A stretch of DNA of 64,000 bases from Crotophaga sulcirostris. Lineage: Eukaryota > Chordata > Aves > Cuculiformes > Crotophagidae. This document shows positions 1 through 13,500 of this stretch, one piece after another. The stretch is taken from assembly GCA_013397455.1 (NCBI GenBank), contig VYZB01000076.1, forward strand, positions 1,273,522 to 1,337,521. Reading direction: 5' to 3'. Position 1 is the first letter of the stretch; each line of letters starts with the position of its first letter. A program made the translations under genes and the position numbers. The notes under the pieces were generated by a model that had not been told where the DNA came from, made no database searches, and saw only the letters and a list, made by a program, of their open reading frames with translations.

Positions 1-1956
1 GGATAGCTTATGCTTCTCTTAGAAATCATCTTTACATGGCCACCATTGACTGTGGCAATGCACTTCTCTTGTGTCTAGAAAACTCTGAATTGATGCTGAG
101 GAATTCATAAATATGGGAGATAAACCCACTTGAGTGTTCATTAACTCTTCTGCCTATCCTCCTTTCTCCCCAAAACATCCACTGAGTGCTGGGTGCAGCA
201 TGTATGTTTGGTGCCATGTCATGAACATCATCTTTCCGTATGGACAATATGCTTAGTGGTTTCATAAGAAATACTTAAAGATATGGGTTCTTATAGGATC
301 AGACCAGTACAAATCTCTCTTGATCATCCATATTCTGGGAAATGCATGATTTTGATTACACACTCTAGCCATATTAGACATTACTTTAAAATTTCTGTTT
401 TATGTAAGACAGACTGTGACTTAATCTTTCAAAGAACCAGCTACAATGGAGAGTGGCAATAAGAAGCCACTGAGCCAAAAAGTTATGGGTATGACAACTA
501 CACCTCAGGCACAGAACCATGTCAATGAAGGGAGAGGGGTTTTTTTGCAGGGAAGTAAAAAGTTTGATTCAGTTCTTATGAGCATGTGCAAAAGTACATA
601 TCTGTTGTTTAGGTATGTTACATATAGTCTGTGTTTAATTTTCTGATAACTTTTTCAAAACACTTATAGGTTGTCCTTTGATACTTCTGAGTCGATGTAC
701 AAAATTCAGGAAAAATTGTTGCCAGATAATAGATATTAGATTCGAAATGTGTTGTGTGTACTTCCTCTATTGCACAGTGTTTGTAGCGTTGTTTGGAGGG
801 TGAAGTGCTTTGCAGTCTCTGACCTTTTTGAATTTTCTGTAGTCTATATCTACATATGGCACATGTTTCGTGCTGTAAGATACCCAGGACACTGAAACAT
901 GATTTCAAATTACACTGGTAACACCTCAAAATTTCAAAGAATTTCTTTGGTAAGTTGTACTCCCATTTTCCACTCTGTAAGGCACTGGTTATAGGAGGAT
1001 GTGGTATGTAAGTCAATATGCTGAAACACAAAACCAATTGTTCAATGTATTTGAGAGTCAGCAAAGCACTTTAAAAATATGGTCAAATAATTTGCTGAAT
1101 AGGGGCATTATATAAGTCTTTGAAATTATATAGTGTTGACTCTGTGCCAGAGTGGGTAAATGGTTCCCAAACTAACTCAATTTTATCTTGGTATGGCCAT
1201 TTTCTGTGGAAAAGTAATCAAGTGTACTTAAATACATAATAATTTGTATTCTTATGGTAAGAATTCCTAATACTAAATGCAACATTATTTACTCCCGTGT
1301 CAGAGTTAGAGATTATGTGTCATATAATAAAACTCCAATTACATGAAATTAAAACTATCCAAAGCAGTGAATTCTGAGAAAATGGTCGGTGTATTATATT
1401 AATAGGAACGTTAGATCATGTCTTACTTAATAGCGACTTTATTAGTTGTACAGAGAAAGGAAAAGCAATACAATATTTCATTAATGCATGTGTATGCCAA
1501 AATAGAAAGTGCTTCAGGTGTGAGGGAGAGAGAGAGAATGAAAATTATCTATCTTTGTTTTTAAAGGCAGAGTTACCATGGTATCTTAGCAAAAACGAAG
1601 TTAGAATTAAGGGTGTGAAACGAGATGTGATGCCAACTGGAAAAACGCAAGCAAGTGGAAAAATAATTGAAAGCATTCATTATATGGAAGAGAGAGACTC
1701 AAAATTAGCAATGCCAGTGACATATCCTATGAATAGAGTTTAAGATGACATACTAAATAGAGATACATAAAATATAGAGAATATCAGCTATGATCATAAT
1801 GTTTAGACTTTTGTAATGCAGTCTACTGAGAATTTCACACTTTACGTTTAAGACAAGTAATGCTTTCACAAGTTGGAAGTATAGGGTGAAAGGCTACTAT
1901 GGCCCTAAGGAGGATCACAGTCTCCTCTTCATTCTGCATCTCCCTCAAGTATCACA

Positions 1957-2020
1957 TCACAGTATTACAGTATTACAAGGTTGGAAAGGACCTCTGAGAT
2001 CATCAAGTGCAATCTGATAA
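1957..2020 (-). mobile_element. CR1 3' end, short antisense fragment
   Basis: A short repeated start (ATCACAGTATTACAGTATTA) is followed by AGGTTGGAAAGGACCTCTGA and GATCATCAAGTGCAATCTGA. This is the reverse complement of a CR1 3' terminus with diverged terminal repeats. About 60 bp remain. Confidence 0.85.
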
Positions 2021-2427
2021 AGTAGGTAAATAAAATTATGTTTGTATTCTCTGGATATCACTGATTAGATTGGGCCTTAAAAGAAGATTAGGTACTCCAA
2101 GTTGCAGTAAAATGCCCATAGTCTCCACCCAGAAAGGTCTGCTGTATTACGTAGTATTACACTGAACAGCTCTGCTTCTCCTCTGACCTGATAGTCCTGA
2201 TGTATAGCAGAACTTTCTCCTAGAGAGTGTGCTGCACTGGGTGATTGGAGTGATGGGCAAGAGGCAAATGATCTGTTTGGAATAATTCAGCATAGGATTC
2301 ATGCTGTTCTGGAAGATATCTGCTCTGGAGATAGCAGTTGTCTTCCTCAGAGTTCTGCAAAGGTGTTGCATCAAAGATGAGATGATCTAAGTCTTGCAAT
2401 TTACACAGTCACTAAAATTAAGCATGC

Positions 2428-2455
2428 TTTATCATGTTTATCATATTTTATCATA
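2428..2455. repeat. Three direct 9-bp repeats TTTATCATR
   Basis: Copies lie at 2428-2436, 2437-2445 and 2447-2455. Each contains TTATCA, a GATA-type site on the opposite strand. The array is too short to assign to a repeat family. Confidence 0.7.
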
Positions 2456-3352
2456 TTGACAAAACCAGGCAGACATTCTGTGATTCTTGGTGATCTCACC
2501 GAGGCCTATCAATGTTTTGCCTTGTATAAAATAAACAAAGTGCATGAATGTTTTCGCGCACCTATGATGTTCAATGTGCTCTCATCCATCCCAGATTGTG
2601 CTCAGGTTTTCAGATTTCAGTCATTTGCTTTCAGTCATGATGCAGACATTTGGAAACAGGCTTTGTACAGAAAGACGAAACCAAACAATGGAGTGAGATG
2701 GAGAGACAGAAAGAGAGAAGGAAAGAGTAGAGATACCAGTGATTAAGTGCAGTTACCTACTGCAGTGTGTGTCTATCTGGAATTTGTGTTTTTCTCAATC
2801 AGACATCTTGAGAACGTGTACATTTCATGGCAACAGTAGGTGTTAAAGACCCTGTGTTCTCAAATGGACCTTTAAATGTATCCAGATATTCAGAAGCACT
2901 TGGGGGTTTTTGGCTAATGTTATTTTTAATTATGAAAAACAAACACTTATGGCTGTGTCTTGTGGAAGGAAGGATTTGGGTTTTTTTACTAATTTTTCGT
3001 AGACTTATGTCTGCCCTGCTGACAGAACAGCTAGGTAAGGTGGAACTCCACAGTCCACATTACACCTTTTCTTAGGAAACCCTGAACCTGCGCAAGGTGA
3101 GGATTGCAGGGTGGTATAAGAGTGGAGAGACATCCTGAAAACCATATCAAACAGAAGCTGAAAAACTGCAGTGAGAAACAGGGAGGAAAACCCAGGTGTG
3201 AGAGGTTATGAAACAGGATGAGCGGGATGATAAGCGATTTGCTAAAACTCTGAAAGTTATGAGGCCAGCTGAGAGCAAACATCTCTGCAAGCGGGTTCTT
3301 GCCTTTAATGGTAATGCAAGAAGAGGGATAAGATGTATGAACCTTCTGTCAA

Positions 3353-3413
3353 TTTATTTATTTATTTGTTTGTTTATGCTTTGTCTTCCATTTTTTTGTT
3401 TGTTTTTTTTTTC
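3353..3413. repeat. TTTA/TTTG tetranucleotide tract and T-rich run
   Basis: Alternating TTTA and TTTG units run to about 3377, followed by T-rich sequence. It is simple repeat sequence in an intron. Confidence 0.85.
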
Positions 3414-6400
3414 CCTCCTTTGGACTTTATATTTGCATAATTCTTTTCCCCAAATTGTTTTGATTTTGGCCAGGAATTTAAAAAGCAACATATAGACACT
3501 CAGCTCCTGCTGAACTGCAAAAACATTTGGGCCTCTAATCCATTTCTTTGTCTCTAGAAACTGTAACCTTTGTATTTTTAGTCTCGCCTTTTTCATTTTG
3601 CATGTATTCTTCAGTTTATTTCCTACTTAATTGTTTAGCTGTTAATTTTAATCTCCCTTTTCTGTATAATCACTTCCATATTTGTCCTCACTGTTGTTCA
3701 GTCAGAGCTTGATCTCACTCCTCTTTAATTCAGAGGCAATTCTGTTACTGAGTTTAACATGAGCCTGATCAGCTTCTATTTTAGTAAATGACATTTTCTT
3801 GGGGGGAGAAAAAAGTAGAGACAAAAGTTACAAGACTGAATAGATTATTGAAACAAAATTATTCCATATGCTGAAGCAAATATACCACAATGTTGCCAGA
3901 CATTTATTAAGGTCATATTTTTAGAACATTTTGCCTCTTCTTCAGTAGGAAAACAGATTTTACAGCCCCCTTATAGAATCGGGGACAGTTGTAGTATCTT
4001 TTATACTACCCATAGAACAATTCTGAAAAATGGTCTAAAATATATTAAGAAGTCACTACAGGACATCTCACAGTATGTGAAGAACCACTGTATTTAATTG
4101 ATGTGAAAACTACAGGATTCAATTCTCTAATGTTATTACCACTTATATTTTACAAAGAACTGTGTCAGTGACACAAAAATTCTAAAGAATGAGTTAGAAA
4201 TCATAAATATGTGTCATAAAATGTTTGATATAAATGACAAAAGTAATCCAAATGGATTAACTCATTCTTTAGGGCTTAATAGAAGCAGGATCAAGCCGTG
4301 GTGAAAACTTGTTGAGATGACACGCTTTTGTTCCTCATAATTATCCTTTATGTCCCCAGTTTGCCAAGAAAAATAGAAAGTGCTTAATTTTCAGCTCATG
4401 AGTAGTCCACAGAAATCAACAGAATTCTCTACTTAAAGAAAATCATGCTCTCCAGGGCTAAACCCACAGCATGCTTTATTCTCTTATTTGTCACTTTTTA
4501 GTGCCTAAGACTAATACAGAGATGCCACCAAGCTGATCATCACTGATGTTCAGTCGCAACTTAACCCTGCGGGCAGTGCAGCTTCCAACCCATTACACAT
4601 GCAAAACTGGCTAATTATTGATGTGCCCAAAATCAATCAGTCTGAGTGTCATAAACTAAGCTGGAGAGTGTCTGGAGTGTCAAGTCCTATGCAAGAAAGA
4701 TTTGAAAGTTTTTATTTAAAAGAAACCATTAAAATTAAGATCTTGAGATGATAAAAATGATGCTTTCAAGAATCTTAAATCTGAGTGATTCCTTTTTAGG
4801 AACATAATCTTAAAGTTTTGCTAACTGAATAAGAAATTGTTAAAGGACCTAACTGTTTCACTATCTCATTCCATTAACAGTTATTAAAAAAAATAAGTCA
4901 CCTGGAGAGGTGATAAGAAGTTTGTGGCTTTTTTTTTGCAATGCATGGAAGTAGTTTGTGCTGATATTTGGTTTTCTTATTTTTCATTCTGAGTCTTTAA
5001 TCTCATCTTCTTGTTGTTTGCTTGATACTGGCAAATTGGATTAGTACAGCAAATTTAAAACTGAAAAAACAAAGAGAATATGTAGTATATTCAGTTCAGA
5101 GGGTGGTTATATTTTTTTCTTTCTACTGACAGTGGAGTAAAATATGTCACTTTCTTGATCAACTGCATGTGAAATTTTTGTTATTGCTTTCTTGAACTCA
5201 ATACCTTCCCAGGCATTCCTTGCCATTTCATGATGGTGTGGGCTTCTGAATGCATAGGCAGTGGTGGTCAAATATGGGAAAAACATGAAACATCTTTAAA
5301 AAAGAAATTTTTTCATTTCATCAAATCAGTCCATTTTCCAAGATAGCCTTATTTTTTAATTTTATATAGAATCATAATTATATTAAAATAAATGATTTAA
5401 AATAAATTCAAATAATATTGTTGTTTATCTGGAAGTTAACAGTACCTAAAATATTGTTTTGTTTGTAAGCTTCATTCTCAGTTTTTATAAACAAGGAGAG
5501 ACTTTAACTTCTTTGTTCAGGACATTTCTGATGTTTTCACCACTTACTAATTTCCTGTTATTAACTCATTGTTCACAGTTAGATGGCTTCTTTTATTAAT
5601 AATGAGTTGTAATGTCAGAAGTGGTAACTACTTCACTGTTCACATAAGATGGTTGGAAAGGTGCAGATAGATTTGTTTGAAGCTACCAAATAGCAGCATT
5701 CAAACATAGGCTAGCCAACTAAAACTCAAGGTTGAGAGGAAATACAATGCAAATGGAAGTAACTTTATATAAGTATCTTTTTATTATATGATGGATAATG
5801 GTCTTAAAAAAAGCAAAAGATCTTTAACACCTTATGGATAAGTTTAAAACAAAAGCTTTTTGTTGCAAAGGGAAGTTGGAAAGAAATACTCCTACAAGAT
5901 GTAAGGAGCGTCTTGTTCATAAATGCATGAAGAAATATACACAAATAATTGAAGATATGATCCTCAAATTCAGTGAATGCATGAGGAATTCGGTAATGAC
6001 CTAACCTTTAAGAAAAAGATAAACACTAACTAAGTATTTTTACAAGTTATCCTTCTAAAGCAACATAGGAATATTTTCAAGTTTTGTGTGTAGTTTGGAG
6101 AAGGGATTTGACTGCAAGTTTCCCATCTTCTAAGGAGCTCCCTTTCCTGCTCATTTGGTGGGTGCAGGGGTGGAAGAGGTGATCTTCCTCAGCCTCTTTG
6201 TTGAAATACAGCATTAAAAACTTCCAACAGGAGAGAATTACTAATCAATTGTATAAAATCATGTTCATGCTCTCCAATTGCTGTGTTATTTTTGTCATGT
6301 TCTTTCAAATTAATGGGATTTGGAGATATAATACATTTAGGAATATAAGTGGGTAGATATATGAATTTCAGAAGCTTTTGCTGTTTTCTAAATTTTTCAT

Positions 6401-8572
6401 TTTGCTGGCTGCATTAATGAATTATAGCAGACAAATTCAAGGTCATTTTATTCAAAATTAAAAATTTATTTTCATCTGAAACCATCTCATTCTTAGCAAC
6501 GGCAGTCTCATTTTGATGAAGTCTCTTGGTATGTTTAAACTGGAATGTTTCGAATATAACCAATGTTATATTATTCTCATTTGCACAATCCAGATGAGGA
6601 ATACATAAAAATTTTTGAACCAAACATGCTGGAAATAACATTTTTCTGAATATCATGTTAGAAACATATTATGAGCATAATTAAATTTATTACTGTTCCC
6701 AAGAGGCAATTACTGTTTCAGTGAGAACAAAACAGAGTCTTATTAGAGACATGAAAATACCATGTATCTGTTTGCCAAATATATCACTAAACTGTACACA
6801 AAAGAGCTGAATGCTTATTAATAGCAGCAAAAAGATTGAATGCTAAGTATGGTTATCATAGCTCAATTGATGTGAAGTCAAAAAAGATGTAACTGGCTAA
6901 TATGAACATGTTGATGTGAAACGTATTTTTTAAATCACTCAGAGTTGTTTTAAATGTGGGTTTACTGAAGTTATTAGCATAATGTGTTATAAGGACTGAC
7001 AAGCAAAGACTTGAAAAAATATTTAAGTTAAAAATAATATTTTGCTGACCTAAATATCTATTCCTTTTTGTTGTTGTTGCTACAAGTCTCTTTTTCAATA
7101 GTGCATTCAAGAATGTCACAAAGTGCCAAAACTCACATGGTTCGAATATAATCACAGTTTGTTTAGTGATTTTATTAATAGTAAGATTAACCAGCAATCA
7201 GTGAACTATATGTTCAGAGTCAATATCAGCAACGCAACAGATAAACCACATTAGATGCTAATTTAATGTTAATAGATACATACAGATTTCTAAATGGTCT
7301 GTACATAATCCTAGTGCAGGTTCCCCTGTATACACCCATTCACTGGGAGATGTGGGCTCCCCACCTTTGTGTGTATCTCTGCAACCTGGTAATGCAGTCC
7401 CCTCTTTTGACAACCAGCCCAGGTGGAACCTCTAGAGGGAGGAGGAGGTTGTTCCTGCTCCTTGTGATTTCTCAGGCTCTCAGATTCAGCTGCAGGCTCC
7501 CTGCTGTGCCTCTTGCATAGTCTTACACCTGCTACTCTCTGTAGGGGAAGAAAATAGTCTGTTCAGGGCAAAAAAAGCCTTCAAACAGCCAGACCTCTAG
7601 GGTAAGGAAAATAGAAACTTCCAAGAAGTTAGAGAGGGCTGTACAGAGCTTGCTAACAATTCTGAAAGTCACTAGCTTAGCTGAAACCAAGTCTGAGAGC
7701 AAGCACCTACCTACAGGGATGCTACGGGGAGGCAGGGAATTGCACAAAAAGCTTTTGTAACTTGTGTTCTGTCCTCCCTGATCAATTTGAGTTTTTTCTA
7801 TTAAAGCCAAAGTCTTTCTAGTTTTTACCATAAAGACAACATGTCTTTTTTAGTTTAGAAGTATTTTGGTTTTCTCTGGCAAGCTCTCTATAAGGGAGAT
7901 GTCTGGACAGGTCTATGCCAAAGCTGTGGCCAGCTCAGGGTCCCATTACTCCATCATTCTATGTAAGCTCACTGTCTTGTTTTTCTTAGGACTATATTGC
8001 AGGTATTATCTTTAATTCAGGTCTTGTCTTTGAGGTCTGCCCATCAAAGCTATGTTTCTGCCTTGCTATTTTTCCCTGTATGATAATTTTAAGGTTAGTT
8101 TTTCTTATCTTTCCAGAATGCTCAGGGTCTGCATTAAGTGTTGCATACCTCACATAGTACAATTTCCTCTTATCTAGTTTGAATAACATCTCTACTTCTC
8201 TGTTCATTTCTGTTCAAAATGTCACTGTTAATACTAGCACTCTGGAGACTTTTTATAGTCTCAGTCTCTTGTTTCCTACACTAGTTCCTTCCTCTGTCTG
8301 CATGGAACACATTAAAGTGAAAAAATGCACAATATTGTAACTGAGTTGTGTCTTTATATATGTAGAAGACATTGTTAATTCATCATCCAGATTTGGTATA
8401 CTTGGAGAGGAGATGGAGGGAGGAGAAAAAAAGCAAGAAAACTATGAATGTGACAATTCCGAAATTTCAACATTTTCATGAAGTTCATTGAATATTTTTC
8501 TCAAAATCTTGCAGAAAAAATTGGTGAAGTGATAGTATCTGCATTGTCTACTGAAAATTAAATGGCTTTGTC

Positions 8573-8596
8573 TTTTTTTTATATATATATATATTT
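8573..8596 (+). repeat. T8(AT)7 tract at the exon A splice acceptor
   Basis: Eight Ts (8573-8580), then seven AT units (8581-8594), then TTAG. The dinucleotide repeat sits between the pyrimidine run and the AG at 8597-8598, so it is part of the acceptor region of GABBR2 exon A. Confidence 0.95.
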
Positions 8597-8598
8597 AG

Positions 8599-8736
<138 letters not shown>

Positions 8737-9744
8737 TAATACAATTTTCTAACTTTTGCAGCCTTTTCTGGATGGCTGTATTTGAGCCAACTCTGTTCAT
8801 TTGTCACATTCAAAGATCCTGAGTGGGGCTTTCTTTGTCTCCTTTTTAGTCTCTGAGAGTTGGAGTTGAGCATCAGCCCTTCAGTCCTTGTAAAGAGAGG
8901 TGGACAGTGGAGATGGCTGTAAACTGTCAAAGTGAATTCAGATCCTCACTTTTATTTAGCATGTTGTTTCAGCATCCAGAGGCCTTGTTCTGATAGACTC
9001 ACAGCTGTTATGGAATGTTTTCTGTATATGCCTATTTGGTATACAGGTATTACACGCAAGTTTCTGATGAGATGGTAGGAAGAGGCAAGAGAGTGTGTTG
9101 CTTATACCACTTTCTGTTTCTAATGTTGATTAAAATTGCATAAGCTTCTGCCAAGACTGATCGGAATTGAACCACAGAAGTCATCTCCAGCATTTTTGAT
9201 ACAGAACATTTTCTGTAAACAGGTTCAGCTTAGCATTAGCACAACCCTCCATGTTCATATTGTTCATTTGATAGTTTTCCTGTGGAGCTTCTTTTTGCAT
9301 ATGAAGTGCTTTTAATCTGATAGTTTTATTTAAAAATGGGAAAATTGATGAATAGAAATAATTTTGATGGAAAAAAAATTCATAGAAATGTGCACGAAAC
9401 AGAGGAACAAAATTTATATTACAGAAATGGAAGTAGTGCCAAATGCAGTTCCTATATGCAGCTGAACAGATTTATTCCAATAAGTGGTAAAGAGTCATTT
9501 ACACCCAAAATAAATAGGACAATATTCCCTCATCAGCTTCCTCCATTTTTTTGCCTTCTGCATGCAGTCCTGGTGGAGCTGTATTATTATTATTTTTTTG
9601 TTAGTACTATGTTATTTTTTTCTACAGTTTCAAGACATAGGGAGTTGCTGTCACCACAAGATACACCTTTTCCTAGAAAGATCTGAGCTTTAGATAGAGA
9701 CAGTGAGTTAACTCAGTTTCTGAGAGGATTTATGTCCCAGATTA

Positions 9745-9840
9745 TTAAGGAAGTACATGCTGTGGCTGGAACTGGACTCTGAAAGTGAAGCTAGCACTCT
9801 GGCATCTTAACAACACAACCACCTAGTCCTTCCCTCTCCT
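9745..9840 (+). repeat. Possible ancient interspersed repeat tail
   Basis: The order of elements (GGAAGTACATGCTGTGGCTG, GAACTGGACTCTGA, GCTAGCACTCTGGCATCTTA, ACAACACAACCACCTAGTCC) resembles a very common amniote repeat tail: 'CAGTGGCAGAGCTGGGAATTGAACCC...CTAGTGCTTTAACCACTAGACCA.CCT'. The match is diverged and was assessed by eye only. Confidence 0.4.
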
Positions 9841-10376
9841 ATTCAGTCATGCCAGGTGTGCTTAGAAGTTTGTTAATTAAATCCCAAATATCATTTGATG
9901 TAAAATATAATGAAAAGTAAAAAGCAAATATTGTATGGTTAACTAAAATTATAAGAAATTTCTGTACCAGAAATGGGATAACCTGGATGGAGGGAAGTGG
10001 AGACCATGCTTTCTGCACCTGAGCAAAGAGTGCACTGTAATATACCAGTTTATGCTGCCAGAGTCCAGTATATATTTTTCAAGGATCCTACACTTCCTGT
10101 ATTAAAGATTTTTAACCAAACCTTAGCCAACATTTTACCTTATTGAAAAATGAAATTTTATATTGGAAATACATTTCAGCTGTGTTACTACAAATTTTTG
10201 TGAATAAGTGAAGTTACACAAGATACTCCCAGTGTAATGCATAGAAGAATTTACTTACTAACCTTTATTATCCTGACAATTTTATAATTTCTACAATCCA
10301 TAGTATTCCAAATAGAAATTAACAGGTATTTCAAAGTATTCCCTTTATCTTTTTTTACTAGAAAACATTTCATTTA

Positions 10377-10475
10377 CATAGAATCATAGAACAGTTTGGG
10401 TTGCAAGGAACGTATAGAGGTCATGTAGTCCAACCCCCCCTGCATCTTCAGCTAGATCATGTTAGAGCTTCAAGT
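10377..10475 (-). mobile_element. CR1 3' end, antisense fragment
   Basis: The sequence begins AGAATCATAGAACAGTTTGG and continues with a degenerate GGTTGCAAGGAACGT...GAGGTCATGTAGTCCAACCCC, the usual reverse complement of a CR1 3' terminus. Only about 100 bp are recognisable and the right boundary is vague. It lies just left of the inverted repeats at 10531-10575. Confidence 0.9.
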
Positions 10476-10530
10476 TGATACTCAGATTTAACGGTCTGTT
10501 AATTAAAAATAATCTTCAAATTCTATATAG

Positions 10531-10575
10531 TGCCTGTTCTTCAACAGGCACATCAACAATTGCAAATTGCAATTG
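10531..10575. repeat. Hairpin and adjacent near-palindrome
   Basis: TGCCTGTT-CTTC-AACAGGCA (10531-10550) is an 8-bp perfect stem with a 4-base loop. Seven bases later CAATTGCAAATTGCAATTG (10557-10575) is symmetric except for its central base and includes the C/EBP-type octamer ATTGCAAT. The role is unknown. Confidence 0.8.
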
Positions 10576-13500
10576 CTTATTCACAGATAGAAGTTAAAAA
10601 TGGTTTAAGATCAGTTAAAAAGATACTGACCAGTACAAGGGAAATAAACTTTCATATATATGGATGCTGACCAATGAGATGCTTTGCTTTAAGTGACACT
10701 GGCAATATCAAGCCAATTAGGCACTTTATTCAGTATTCTGGTATTAAGTAAATAATGCACTTTATTCTGAAAACTTTAAAGAAGGGCCACTCCACAGATT
10801 TATCTTGTTTTGCTTTATTTGGATATCCCACTTCAGAACACAATCATGAATCACCAGACAACAGTTTTCTTAATGCAAAACAAATTAGCTATGCCTGATA
10901 AGTGTTTACTAATCATACATTTGCTGTCTTTGATTTGCTGGGATAGATAAAACTGGTTTTAAGAGTCGATCCAAAACAATGGCATTCTTTATTTAAGAGT
11001 TACAAGGACATTTCCCTTTTCAGTAGATGCAATTTACAGACAAAGTATTTTGTATCTATGGCAGCATAGACAATAAAATTTCCACAAATAATATCTAAAC
11101 TGACAAAAAACCAAAGGTAGTTCTGCATGAAAAAACACAATGATTTTTTAAATTAGCTGTGCCATGACACAGCACACTGGCATTTCAATACGAGGAGTAT
11201 GAAGTTCCAAAATTATTTAAATACTTTGGATCCTATTCATTTGTGATCACTTCAGTTTCCACCTGCATATAAGTATGCCAGTAAAATCTGGCACATTTGC
11301 CTGTCATCCTGAAGATTTTAATCAGGAAAATTTTCCAAGCAGGGTGTTTGTTTCACAAAGTGGAAGAATATCTCAGTATTTTCAAAATATTTGTTCATTC
11401 ATTTCACAGAAGTGGGTATTAAGTAAGGAGAGAGGAATTTAATGAACAAATCTGTTTATCTTCATCATATGGGGCAACTTTACTTCCAAACTTTTACACT
11501 TATTTTAATTATACAACGTGGCTTTGTGAAGTCACGTGTGGATTTCTCTCTCATTGTTCAAAAATATATAGTATTTTAAAAAGTAATACCATTCTATTGC
11601 AGTGGAGAGTGGAACTAAATGATGTAGAGTGTCTTGAATTTGGTGAAGATTTGCGTAAACTTCTGTTTGTAAAGCTCTCAAAAATGTCTTTAATTTCCAC
11701 TCATTTATACATGTCCTCCTTTGTTATTGGAAAAAATAAACAATAAGATTCAGAATACACTCCTTCTGCTATCAGAGTGCTAACTGACAAATCTTGCAAA
11801 ACTCCCAGAGCTCTGTTACTATCTTTGATCTTGCTAGGGCTCAAAGGAAAGAAATTAAAAATGTATTAATTTTAGCTGGATCTGAAACAGAGGGGTGCAA
11901 GGGAATCAGTTTTTGTCAAATGGAAATAACAAAATCAGTAGGGGAAAATAAATTACTTTTGAATTTTAAAGAGGTTAGTAGGAATAATGAAAAGCAGAAT
12001 CAAATTAGTATCAAAAATGACTGTAACACTTATAACTGAGGTGCAATATTTTTTATAAGTCCCCTTTCTGTCAGTGTGAACAGCAGAATATCTTCTGCTC
12101 GGTGAGAGGTGGGGACTGCTTTTATATTTCCTCTCACCAGCAGAGCAGGACTGGCACTGGATAAGAGAAGAGAGAGGAGAATATCAGTGGCAGGAGAGCA
12201 TGTAGCTGAAGACAGCCCTTCTGGTAAAATTTAGAAGATTGTAAAGCTGTCTTTCCTGATAGAAACTGCACTGTCTTAGGTTTTTAGGAGGCATTAAACA
12301 GTCCTACAAAGTGACTGTTCCTACACAACTCTAGCATGCCAAATAAAGACCATTCACTTGTGACAAATACCAGAATAGTAACAAATTCACAGCAGTGGGT
12401 TTTAAATCCACCCTAAGCTTTATATATCTGCTGCTACAAAGACAAGTATTTGACCATTTGTAGGTGAATACAATGAGGCATGATGATCTGGGTCACAATG
12501 TGGCTTGTTGCAGTTCATATTTGAAAATACGATACTTCTTTGTCAAGGTTGCTAAGATAAGTTTGTCTTATCCTTAACATAGTACATTCTAGCTCTATTT
12601 GTACTTAATCCTTTAACTGTGACATCAGGGGAGATTTTATGTTTAATTTTCATGGAAAATATTGTCAATGTGCTCGATTGTAGCTACCATTGTAGACTTC
12701 TGATGGCATATGTCCTTATGTTGACAATGCTGTTACAAGATACACACAGAATATAAGTGCACACAGGATGTATGACAGCATCCTTTTTAAGACTCGTGCT
12801 TCTATAGTTTTGCCAACATTATTCTACTCTTTAATGATATTTCATATCCCTTTCTCTGTTCTTAAATTTGCTATATGATTGCAGCGTTCTCACAGATGAC
12901 AGAAGGTTGGAGATCTTAACAAGTATTGAGAAAAGATATTGGTACTCTCCCAGGGTTAGAAAGCTGCAACCAACCACAGGAGAGAAATATGACTTGTTAT
13001 TCCAACCTGACTTAGCTATGCCTGTCAGGCTGCAGTCTGGCAAGCTTATTATCTTACATTCAACCTACTAAGTCCTTAAAAGACTTCTGAAGAGAGATGT
13101 GGTCTTCATGCACTGCAAAGATGGACAGGAGATTGTACAGCCTACCGTGTTGACACTAGCATGAGGAAGACAGGCTGGCACAGCAAAAGGGCTGTGTGGC
13201 CAAGAGGCAGGGAACAGGGAAGAGGCTGAGAATGAGAAACTGGGTTAGCTCCTAACGGCTTCAGAGAGAACTGCATCCTGTCCGGATAAACAGAATAGGG
13301 AAAAGATTGGGATTATAGACTGGGAGACAGAATTGAGGAGGGAGACTGAACTGGGGTAAGAATTCCCAGAGAGTTAAAATAAAATTGAGAGCCAGCGAAG
13401 AGTTAAATGTGGTAGGGAGGGCTGTAAGAAGTGGTCAAGAAAACTGAGTATGGTGAAACAAAGAGCCAGAGTTTGGAGTTCAAGTGACACACTCCAGATG

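Larger units (their letters stand above)
1..8598 (+). other. GABBR2: GABBR2 intron, 3' part (partial)
   Basis: This non-coding stretch leads to the acceptor at 8597-8598 and is inferred to be the 3' part of the intron before exon A. The preceding exon, which should end near ...FETLCT, was searched for by eye and not seen, so the intron start lies outside the window. Within it are a short CR1 3' end (1957-2020), three TTTATCAT repeats (2428-2455), a TTTA/TTTG tract (3353-3413) and a possibly conserved homeobox-rich patch (4500-4720). Nothing recognisable was seen in 1-1950, 2460-3350, 3420-4500 or 4720-8570. Confidence 0.85.

Noticed and set aside
618..1064. 148-codon open frame on the - strand
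   Set aside because: It has no recognisable domain, signal or splice context. Frames of this length arise by chance in 64 kb of AT-rich intron read in six frames.
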